A stretch of 19,698 nucleotides of DNA from Dissophora ornata (lineage: Eukaryota; Mortierellomycota; Mortierellomycetes; Mortierellales; Mortierellaceae): NCBI GenBank assembly GCA_025201705.1, contig MU617164.1, positions 1 through 19,698 on the forward strand. The letters are read 5' to 3'. Below the pieces are notes generated by a model that saw only the letters and a list, made by a program, of their open reading frames with translations, was not told the DNA's origin and did no database searches. Positions 1-7,599 of this stretch are shown one piece after another (the stretch's first letter is position 1; each line of letters starts with the position of its first letter). Both the position numbers and the translations under genes were made by a program.

Positions 1-189
1 TTGTCCCTGTTGGTGCGCCTCGATAGTCTGTGACACCTCCGCTAGAACTTTGTGCCGCTGCTTCCTTCTCACGTCTTCTTTCGCTACCTCTCTTTGCCTT
101 GCTTTCGCCTCCTTTGCCTGCTTCATTTCTTCTTTCGCTACCTCTCGTTGCCTTGCTTTCGCCTCCATTTTTTTTTTTAAATTCATCAT
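1..189 (-). CDS. Partial 5' end of a charged coiled-coil protein, runs off left edge
   Basis: Reading the minus strand from position 189, an open frame continues to the window edge (63 codons; possible starts at 189, 186 and 168). The product is almost wholly charged and helix-favouring (runs such as EAKARQREVAKEEMKQAK) and consists of two tandem 18-residue units before diverging into VRRKQRHKVLAEVSQTIEA. The repeat at DNA level is exactly 54 bp, so it keeps frame. The opposite strand reads as a Leu/Pro/Ser-rich string, typical of a shadow. An in-frame stop lies upstream near 220-222, and a TATA-like element lies 50 nt upstream of the first ATG, which supports a true 5' end. The ATG at 168 follows an A-run (good eukaryotic context). 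I do not recognise the family; a long coiled coil or charged linker is the most that can be said. It could instead be an internal exon if an acceptor lies in the A-rich leader. Confidence 0.55.
   Translation of the reverse strand, partial: MMNLKKKMEAKARQREVAKEEMKQAKEAKARQREVAKEDVRRKQRHKVLAEVSQTIEAHQQGQ
74..166. repeat. 54-bp tandem direct repeat, two copies
   Basis: Positions 74-112 recur at 128-166 with one mismatch, offset exactly 54 bp. The period is 18 codons and is in frame with the minus-strand reading frame, where it encodes the repeated EAKARQREVAKE unit. Confidence 0.85.
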
Positions 190-238
190 ATTGCTTTTTA
201 TTTTTATTTTTTTGAAGTTTTAGCGTACAGTCATGTGA

Positions 239-247
239 TTTTATATA
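239..247 (-). promoter_or_regulatory. TATA-like element for the left-edge gene
   Basis: On the minus strand the sequence reads TATATAAAA, 50 nt upstream of the ATG at 189. This leaves room for a start site about 30 nt downstream and a very short leader. Assigned by position and consensus only. Confidence 0.45.
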
Positions 248-271
248 AGCAGTCACGGAATGTAAAAAAGG

Positions 272-279
272 TATAAATA
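272..279 (+). promoter_or_regulatory. Upstream TATA element of the tRNA-Ile gene
   Basis: TATAAATA starts 35 nt before the first base of the tRNA. Upstream TATA elements that position TFIIIB are known to matter for tRNA genes in some fungi such as fission yeast. Its role here is inferred from spacing. Confidence 0.45.
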
Positions 280-306
280 GATCATGAAATTCCGGTCTCA
301 CAACCA

Positions 307-379
307 GCTCGCATAGCTTAGTCGGTAGAGCGTCGTGCTAATAACGCGAAGGCCGCAGGTTCGATCCCTGCTGTGAGCA
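307..379 (+). tRNA. tRNA-Ile (anticodon AAU), intronless
   Basis: A complete cloverleaf folds: acceptor stem 307-313 with 372-378 (one G-U pair), D stem 316-319 with 328-331, anticodon stem 333-337 with 345-349, anticodon loop CTAATAA with AAT at 340-342, five-base variable loop 350-354, T stem 355-359 with 367-371 and T loop TTCGATC, discriminator A379. There is no intron and no encoded CCA. The T-arm GGTTCGATCCC matches the Pol III B box. A TTTT Pol III terminator follows at 383-386. The first anticodon A would be modified to inosine to read AUU, AUC and AUA. The gene is divergent from the left-edge gene and convergent with the acetyltransferase gene. Confidence 0.96.
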
Positions 380-382
380 TAC

Positions 383-386
383 TTTT
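383..386 (+). terminator. Pol III T-run terminator of tRNA-Ile
   Basis: A TTTT run begins four bases after the discriminator base, the usual place and form for RNA polymerase III termination. Confidence 0.75.
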
Positions 387-582
387 GCACCATCACTATC
401 CTTTTACTGCAGGTTTGCGGCCAGGGGTCCGAGGACATGAACGAAGATGTGCCAAAGTGTAGATCATTGAGACTTTATTTTATCTGTGGGGGTCGTAATT
501 AGTGGTGAGGGCGATGGGGCAAGGGGGCGAGATTATTGACTTGACCAAAAAAGAAAGAAGCTGTGTTTTCCACTCTTCTTTT

Positions 583-2118
583 TCAATCCTTCTTACGCGA
601 GAGAAGAGCTTCACGGAAGCGATAGTCCTTCCTCTCTGACTCCGTCGCCTCCAGCAGAATTCTCTTGAGCTCTTCTAAGAACAACTCTGCGCGTTCACGG
701 CTCGAGAACGTGGCCTTTTGCCAGGTTGCAACAATGGACAGGATCCCGTTTGCAGTCGCCGCATTCAGCGTGAACGCGGAGCCGGTAATGCTGGCAGACT
801 GCGAAAAGATGGCATCACAGACTTTGAACGCCAGCGAAGACGACTGGGGCTGATCCCACGCCCTTCCGATGTTAGAGAGCTTTAGGGTTGCAAGTCGGCC
901 GTGCTGCTCCTTTGCTACCTGTCCTCGAAGAAACGCTTCCCATCCGCCGTCATGCTTGGGCAAATATTCCAGCAGACCTGCATGCTCAAGCATATGATTG
1001 ACACCTCCAGGGGTGGTGGTGCCTTGAACAATCTGATTGCGGTAGGACTGTGTCAAGTTCCAGAACCCAGTCTCGAGATCCACCTTGATGTCCTTCGTGA
1101 CAATCTCAGACGTGTAACTGCCTTGATCTTGAGGAGCAATTGGCGGCGAGATGAGTGTTCGAAGAGAAACAGGGGTCGCAAAGGACAGTTTGTCCTTGGT
1201 TGTCGTCAGCTTGCTAGCTTCCTCAACCTTGGACAGAAACACGGACTTGATAGCAAAGTTAGAGGCTGTAAAGAGGATCGATTGAACAGTGCTGCTTCGC
1301 GACTTGGCCGCCTTGACGACCTGTGCAGTCTCTTCTTTGGTTAGATACCACATTCCAACTTGGCTCTCGTTCAGGGCGCTCAGGGTTGCGTCAATCTCGC
1401 CCGCCCAGTACCTGGACTCGAGCGCTTTTTTCACAAAGGCAGGGAGCAAAAGTGCCATAGTGGCCTCCTTGATCAAGGTTGGTACACTGGGACTGCAATC
1501 GACGCGCTTTTCCACGGAGAGCGGCAGAGGATCATTTGGAGGGACAATCACGGTGGACGGGCCTGGCTTATTGGTCATTGACGGTGACTCGGCCGCTTGA
1601 ATGTTCAGCCGCTCCACCAATTGCTCGGTGAAAGCCATCGCTGAGCGCCCGTCGCCGATAACGTGCTGAAAGCTGTAGAACAAGTAGAAGGAGTCGTCCT
1701 CCTTGACGTGAGCAACGACGATGCGCCAGAGTGGGACTTGAGCATTCGAAAAGTCAAAAAGCATTGAATGCTCGTGCTCGAGGACCTGAGCAATCTCGCT
1801 CGATTGCTGAATGGTCGTGACCCGAATGACACGAGACAGGTCGATGGATGGCATGCGCAGAAACTTTGGCTTTGCTGAGAGATGATCTCCAACAATGACC
1901 GAGAGGGCCGGATGCTGTTGGACAAGCCAGGTCAAGGGTCCGGTGAGCAGAGCGAGCCACTGAGCCGGGTCGCTCGGGACCTGCGTGGGCTGCTGGCCTT
2001 CTTGAGACTGCAGCTGGAGACGTGTCCCGACCACGACATTATGATAGATGTCTGCATTGGATCTTGCAAGGCTGTAGCGTTCGAGGTTGGCTACCTCGCG
2101 GACAGGGGTGAGGGTCAT
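583..2118 (-). CDS. Alcohol O-acetyltransferase-like enzyme (condensation-domain/CAT superfamily)
   Basis: Single exon, 511 aa from the ATG at 2118, which has a good context (CCAACCATGA). The frame stays open for another 62 codons upstream but contains no ATG, so 2118 is the start. The N-terminus has the family-like block ERYSLARSNADIYHNVVVG (about residues 13-31). The catalytic-type HxxxDG motif is present as HVIGDG at residues 152-157 (His152 the expected general base, Asp156 structural). The C-terminal third has the SNIG, FSQSASITGSAFTLN and NGILSIVATW pattern of fungal alcohol acetyltransferases. Family members of known function transfer acetyl from acetyl-CoA to alcohols or sterols, making esters or detoxifying; length (about 480-530 aa) fits. 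The true substrate cannot be read from sequence. No signal peptide is evident. It is not an NRPS fragment, because no adenylation or carrier domain adjoins. Assignment to the family is firm, substrate open. Confidence 0.9.
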   Translation of the reverse strand: MTLTPVREVANLERYSLARSNADIYHNVVVGTRLQLQSQEGQQPTQVPSDPAQWLALLTGPLTWLVQQHPALSVIVGDHLSAKPKFLRMPSIDLSRVIRVTTIQQSSEIAQVLEHEHSMLFDFSNAQVPLWRIVVAHVKEDDSFYLFYSFQHVIGDGRSAMAFTEQLVERLNIQAAESPSMTNKPGPSTVIVPPNDPLPLSVEKRVDCSPSVPTLIKEATMALLLPAFVKKALESRYWAGEIDATLSALNESQVGMWYLTKEETAQVVKAAKSRSSTVQSILFTASNFAIKSVFLSKVEEASKLTTTKDKLSFATPVSLRTLISPPIAPQDQGSYTSEIVTKDIKVDLETGFWNLTQSYRNQIVQGTTTPGGVNHMLEHAGLLEYLPKHDGGWEAFLRGQVAKEQHGRLATLKLSNIGRAWDQPQSSSLAFKVCDAIFSQSASITGSAFTLNAATANGILSIVATWQKATFSSRERAELFLEELKRILLEATESERKDYRFREALLSRKKD

Positions 2119-2550
2119 GGTTGGCGATGCGATGGGTGTTGGATTAGATGAGATGGCGGCTGTTTGAGCGGGAAGGCTTCTTTTTGATGGAAGCGACCGA
2201 GGTTGCACAAAGTTTTTGCGCAGATCTATTGGAATTAATTGTCTCTCAGCAGGCGACGGTCCCAGACCGCGCAGCAATGCCGCGGTGCAGACAAGACACA
2301 ACAAAGAAGGCGTTGGGGGGGGGCGGCGTGCGTGCGCAACGGCGTTGCGTGTCGCTGCCTGAAATGGTACAGTTCATCAATGTAATGCAGGATTAACATG
2401 GGATTTTATTAGACCGATTGGATGGGCGTGGAAGACCAGACTGCATTCACGTCTCCATCCCACATCCATTCTTCTGCTTGAATAAACCGCGTCGACCTCT
2501 GCGTTTAGGCCTGCAAAGAATATATAAATAACAGAGCAAAATTCAGGATG

Positions 2551-2630
<80 letters not shown>

Positions 2631-2815
2631 CGACGTGTGTGTGGGTGTGAGTGTAAGTGTGTGGCGAGAGAAAGAGAGACAGAGAGAGAAAAAGAAAGGA
2701 AAAGAATAAGAAGGAAAGGAGACTATGGGTCTGAAACTTCTGCCGGAGTAAAAGCGAGAATGGTAATAACAATGAAAAGCGCAGAAAAGCCGTATAAACT
2801 CTTGTCCTTTGCGTC
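2119..2815. other. Intergenic region between acetyltransferase 5' end and PP2C 3' end
   Basis: Holds the upstream region of the acetyltransferase gene (reading leftwards), an ATG-less open frame to 2304, a G8 run near 2317, a TATATAAATA string at 2521-2530 (better oriented for rightward transcription), the poly-A/(CAA)n tract, a GT-rich stretch at 2635-2662 and a purine-rich GA stretch at 2663-2720. The minus-strand frame across it is homopolymer translation, not a gene. Confidence 0.7.
2551..2630. repeat. Poly-A (50) followed by (CAA)10 microsatellite
   Basis: Fifty consecutive A residues at 2551-2600 run directly into ten perfect CAA units at 2601-2630. The exact length depends on the assembly, since homopolymers of this size are error-prone. 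Confidence 0.95.
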
Positions 2816-5234
2816 TTAAACCCCAGCTTCCTTTTCCTCCTTCGTGTCGTTTGTAAGTTTTGATGGCTCGTTGATCTCTGTCGCCTTGTCCCCCAGCGGC
2901 ACATTGACATCCTTTGTCTTGTTGGTCTCCGTTGCCACCGTCGAGTATGATTCCTCAAATTCAGCTAGCTTATCCTTGAAGGTCTCTGGGTCCTCATCAC
3001 CATTGGCTCTGAGCTTCGAGTCCGCCGGTCCGAGACGCACGGCGACGCGCTTGGTGACATGCTCATACCACTCCTCCAGAGTTCTTCCATGCAAGATCGC
3101 CACAATAACCATCGTCATGTTGTCGCAGCCAACCCCAGTCATGCCACTGTCTGATGCCAAGCAGTGATCCATGGTCATTTCGCAAAGGGTATCCAAAGGA
3201 ACCTGATCAGCAACTCCCTTGCGGACAAACGTAACCACTTCTTGAGATGTCATGCAGTCCCAGATGCCTATTTTAAGTGAAAACAAGAGTTTGAATTTGA
3301 ACATCTTGACAAAAAGCATAGCGAAGAAAGTTTAGGGACGGAGGCCATCCAAGTCACTTACCATCGCAAGCCAAAACAAGGAACTCATCCTCGTCAGTGA
3401 CCTTGTGCTCCACAATGACGGGGTTTGCTGAAGGTGGCAACGGGCAGTATGGACAGCAACAGAATCGAGCGGTTAAAAGTCTGAATGCGAGTAGCGTTAG
3501 AAGAGCATCCACTATATTAGCGCACAAATGATCACGTACCAGTCACGATCTGATCATCGGGTCCCAAGGTAGCGTTCATCTTGAACTCAAAGTCTCCCAA
3601 AGCACGAGACAGGGCAAGACTGCCATTCACTCTGCCATACTCGACAAACCCTCCCGCAGCGACGATGCGCCTTGACTCCTCTAAATAGATAGGGCACAAG
3701 TTGGTGGTGGCAACGGGTTTAGAATGCAGTCTGACAGACACCGTGGTTCGACTTTGGACCTGCAAACTTAAAATCCAAAGCACAATGCTCTGTCTGCACT
3801 GTCTAGTCCCTCTTTGGATTAATCTAAACTACTTTGCGTTTCTCTGTTCAACCTGCGCATCGTACCTTTGTTAACGGGCTTGTGGTCGCTGGACAAAGCA
3901 ATCGCGGTTCCGTCGCTTCCGAGAACAGCGCGCGAGTCGCCCGCATTGCCCTATTTTTATTATTTATTTATTTGATCATCAAACGTCGGGTGAGTACACT
4001 CAAAATCTATCATACATTCTTGCCCATGTCCACCACGCAATGCCATGCCATATTTAGTCATGACAGCAAGAAAAATGAGAACTCCAGGGTGATGATGTCA
4101 GTCGTTCCCGGAGAGGAGCCGGGACTTGTTCAATGTGTATAGAGAGAATCAAATGTCAACGTACCACATAGAGGACATTCTTGTCAGTGAAGGTCGCAGT
4201 GATAGCCGTGCATCCAGAAGAGTCTCCACCATATTCGGGATCTGGGTTGTAAAGTGATCTAGTTATGTTAGTGCCAAATGTATTCATTCTTTGTTCGCAG
4301 CCGTCGCACTGCACTGCCCCATCTGCACGAATGGATGTCTCCCTTGCAGTGCGCCTTGTTTTTTTGTCCATTCCCGTGATCACGTACCGAAGCGAAGAGC
4401 TCTGTCCATCTCCAGAAATCCGTTCTTGATGGCAGCCGGGTAGTCGCCCTTGGCAAATGCCTTGTCATTAACGATCCTTTTATGCAATCCGTCGCCACTG
4501 TACCTGGCTACATTTGAGCCTATTAACACGATACAAATGTACGATATTGGAAAAGACAGGTCAGCGCACAAGTTAAACCATAATGCTGCTTAGCTAATTG
4601 ATAGGTCTTGGATAAGTTACCTCCGTGTCCGTCATAAACGGCGAAGAACGCGGTTCCTTCAGCACCCTCGACGTCCAGCAGGGTTGTATGGGCATCTAAT
4701 AAACCACAGGGGATGCAGACAGAATCACACATTGTGTTAGAAAAGGACACGAGAAAGGCATATGCTTATGTCCTACATTTGTGGAAGTTGTCTTTATCCT
4801 TACCTTCCATGGCTATTTGAGGTTATGGCGAAAAAAAGGCGAAGACGAGGAAAAAAACACATGTGCGCAGACGAGTTAAGGATATCATAGCACGCAAGGC
4901 GTGTAAAAGTTTTGAAATTGCAATTGACAGAACCCGTGGCCACGCGTACGAAGAGCGCTTCCAGGAACCCAAGAAACAAAACAATACAAGCAATAACAGC
5001 AACAGGAAGAAGAAGAAAAAGAAAAAGGAATGCCGCGAGAACAAAGCAAATTGAACATTCACGCGCAACACCTCGTCCTCAAAACACTGCATTGGCAATG
5101 GTCTTTGGATAGACACGATTAAAAATGATACTGATTCGCCATCCTTGCATAGCGGAGGCTCCATAGGCAAAGCGCTTGTCATGACCAGCAGACGAGTGCT
5201 TCTCAGTGATCGGCGCCGAAAGAGTTTGACCCAT
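2816..5234 (-). CDS. PTC2: PP2C-type Ser/Thr protein phosphatase (PPM/Ptc2-like), nine exons
   Basis: Spliced exons (minus strand): 5234-5132, 4812-4804, 4695-4621, 4519-4388, 4241-4165, 3950-3866, 3680-3540, 3427-3362, 3267-2816; 1140 nt, 379 aa. All introns are GT-AG (94-319 nt), phase 1 except intron 5 (phase 0). The product starts [15 protein letters not shown], an N-myristoylation-type start (Gly2, Ser6), as in Ptc2/Ptc3 and PPM1A relatives. PP2C motifs appear in order: MEDAH (Glu37/Asp38), DGHGG (Asp59), NAGDSRAV (134-141), ALSRALGDF (183-191), LACDGIWD (Asp229), GCDNMT (Asp278). These are the metal- and phosphate-site residues, so the enzyme should be an active Mn/Mg-dependent phosphatase. 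After about residue 290 comes a charged Glu/Lys/Thr-rich tail. Homologues dampen stress MAPK and checkpoint kinases; that role is inferred. The gene is divergent from the 6212-8588 gene. Confidence 0.93.
4804..4812 (-). other. 9-nt microexon (exon 2) of the PP2C gene
   Basis: CCATGGAAG is bounded by an ATAG acceptor and a GTAAGG donor. It is needed to restore MED before AHTT: exon 1 ends ...GWRI plus one base A, the microexon supplies CC ATG GAA G, and exon 3 begins AT GCC CAT, giving GWRITMEDAHTT. A TAAC branch-like site (CCATAACC) and a pyrimidine tract precede the acceptor. The exon encodes the metal ligand Glu37 and the first base of Asp38. Confidence 0.85.
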
Positions 5235-6211
5235 GATCTTGTTCCTTGAGGATGTTGGTCTTTAGGTCGAGAGGGGAGTATTGGTGTTCGAAGAGGATGG
5301 GCGTGTTGGCTAGAGTGGATGGGGCAAGAGATGAAAGATTTGGGATGAGTCAAGACGCGGGAAGCCATCAGGATTATTCGAAAAGGTCATACATATTGCC
5401 CCTCGTGAGAGGCCATTTCAAAACTGAGCCCTGTTCGGTCCATCAGCCATTCTTTAATTGTCCACATGCACCATCATCCAGATCATCCATCTTCCTGACA
5501 CAGTAAAGAGTTTGCTCTCTACGGAGGCAGATCCCAGCCCTAGTCAGTGAGTACAGCATGTCTGTGTTTCTTTCTGCACCGCCTATTCTGGCGCACTACG
5601 CTTTGCTGCAGGGTCGCGTGCTCTTTGCAGACATCTGCCACTGCTACTGAAACAAGTTGTCCCCTTTGTCCTTGTCATTATCAGTTGCAGACGTGGCCAT
5701 CCACCGACCAGGCAGAGAGAGAGGACAAAAAGTGTTTGGCGACAGACTCTGGTGTATGACTCTCGTTGCGCAGGGACATACAAATCCATATTCATCATCA
5801 AGCTCCATTTATATCCAGTCGAAAGTCCCGCTCATTCGACAAGAGGCTATGTCCAACGCGCAGGAATGGCTGCTGTCGCTCGAACAGATCTTACATTTAT
5901 TGATTCTTTAGATTCAGACGAGCAGAGTACGAGTACAAGCGACGAGTGCGGGTGGTGGCGAGTGGATGGAAGAGAGGAGTGGAGGAGAGAGAGAGAAGAG
6001 CAAGATCACGAAATAAAGCAGCGGCAGGAAAATTCACCCATCGCAGGGCTTTCAGCCAATTATGCGCGTCGCGCCCAAACACCGTTTGCGGCCAAGTCCG
6101 CTTGAGCAATGCAAACAGGGCACCACATCCGCAAATGTCATATTCTCGTCTATTGCTTTTCCCGGTTTCTCATCACCCTCTACGCTTTCCACCTCATTGT
6201 TTTTGAGATTA
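5235..6211. promoter_or_regulatory. Divergent promoter region between PP2C and the acidic-protein gene
   Basis: About 1 kb separates the PP2C start (5234, leftward) from the next gene's likely start (6212, rightward). It should hold both promoters and leaders. Visible elements are a TTATAT string near 5809, a 20-codon upstream ORF at 5849-5911, a 79-codon ORF at 5866-6105 and a CCAAT box at 6056-6060. An acceptor-like TTATCAGTTGCAG with a pyrimidine tract ends near 5690, which could mark a leader intron. No conserved protein is encoded that I recognise. Confidence 0.5.
5866..6105 (+). CDS. Candidate 79-aa ORF upstream of the acidic-protein gene
   Basis: ATG at 5866 has a purine at -3 and G at +4. 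The product is hydrophilic with an acidic Ser-rich stretch (DSLDSDEQSTSTSDE) and a basic/acidic helical stretch (REEWRREREEQDHE), a composition similar to the neighbouring downstream protein. It could be a first exon joined to that gene, an upstream ORF in its leader, or chance. No donor site joining it is convincing. It overlaps the short ORF at 5849-5911 in another frame. Not recognised. Confidence 0.22.
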   Translation: MAAVARTDLTFIDSLDSDEQSTSTSDECGWWRVDGREEWRREREEQDHEIKQRQENSPIAGLSANYARRAQTPFAAKSA

Positions 6212-7559
6212 ATGGCCTTGCCATTCAGAGCTCCAACGTCCAAAGATCTCGTCTCCGCAACGGACTCTTCAAGAATCAACGGCCCACGTGTCGAGCTGGC
6301 AACCGCCTCGACTTCAGCCAGGCAGGCCTACACAGTCGACGACGTTGGGCGAGGGCGTGAGTCTGCTAATGTCACAGAGAAATGCATTTCTTCGTGCTCT
6401 CCTTCTGACTGAATTTCTAACCCTTGTAACTCCTTTTTGATTGTTACGGCAGACACCTCGTCCACAAAGGAGAATCATGGATGGGGGTTCGAATTTGACA
6501 CAGAAGCCATGGCTCGCAATGGAGCGAGACGAATGAGCGATAAAGGAAAACAGCCTGACCGCGGCGAGTGGTTCACCGGCAATAATGACAACCCTAGTGG
6601 CGACCTGGATGGTTATAGCGACGCCTCAAGGCCGCCAGCTCGTCAAAGAGCAGCCATGGATAACTACCAGAGGTCTTATGGCGACAGGCAGACGCCCATG
6701 GACGGCGTCGAAGAGCTTGCTGAACAGCAGGGGTATGACTGGGGAAGAGACACGAATGAGGGTGCCGACAACTGGGGTGCTCGACACCGCTGGTTCTCGA
6801 GCAATAGCGAGGATACGGATCCGACCCTTCTAGAAACGGAGAAACATCTAGAACAGAGTGATGACGAGGAGACCGAGGATGTCTGGGACGTACGTGGGAC
6901 AGTGCAGTGGACACCGACAGAGAGCGGTCCATCTCCAAATGGTGAAGAGGAAGAAGAGGTGGTCATCGACGAGCTGACAAGGTACTGGGCAACTCCCAAT
7001 GTGTACGATGTGATCCTCCCCGCCAAAAGGACACAGGAGGCCTTCTCGGAATTCCCTGCTGTCCGCAGATACGATGGGGACAACTGGGGCCAAGCACCAC
7101 ACCCTATTATGGCCTACAACGGCGAGGGATACACTAGCGACGTCTTGATCGAGCAGAGCAAGAAGGAATTCTGGGGCCAGCGCGACGGGCAATGGGTTCT
7201 GCTAAACAGTGACACGAGGATCAGTCATCGTCAGCAAGAACATGTCTATACGGACCAACGTCACAGCGCCGAGATCGAGGACAACTTCTCTCTAGAGTCG
7301 TACGATTTTGAACAGCAAGGATTTGTTGATGAAGAAGTCTGGAGGAGACGAAAAAAGGAGCCGGACATGCATTCTGACAAGGCTGGGCATGAACGGCGCG
7401 AGAGGCGCGAGGAGCAGGATCAAATGCTGGATCAAATGCCAGAGCTGGAAGAGCTGGAAGAGCTAGAGGAGCTAGACGCACAGCAACCTGAGGAGACGAT
7501 GGAGCGCGTGGCATCAGACATAACACCTATAGTCGACATGTTGCTGGACTTGGGTTTCG

Positions 7560-7599
<40 letters not shown>

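Noticed and set aside
30..215. 61-codon plus-strand Leu/Pro-rich frame
   Set aside because: Antisense shadow of the charged minus-strand coiled-coil frame, which has a coherent in-frame repeat.
901..1344. 147-codon plus-strand frame
   Set aside because: Antisense of the acetyltransferase coding region with no domain of its own.
2377..2958. 193-codon minus-strand frame over the poly-A/CAA tract
   Set aside because: Most of it is translation of homopolymer and microsatellite (runs of Phe and Val) and it overlaps the 3' end of the real PP2C exon in another frame.
5246..5506. 86-codon plus-strand frame just upstream of the PP2C start
   Set aside because: Begins at a non-ATG codon, has no recognisable features and lies in the expected PP2C leader/promoter.
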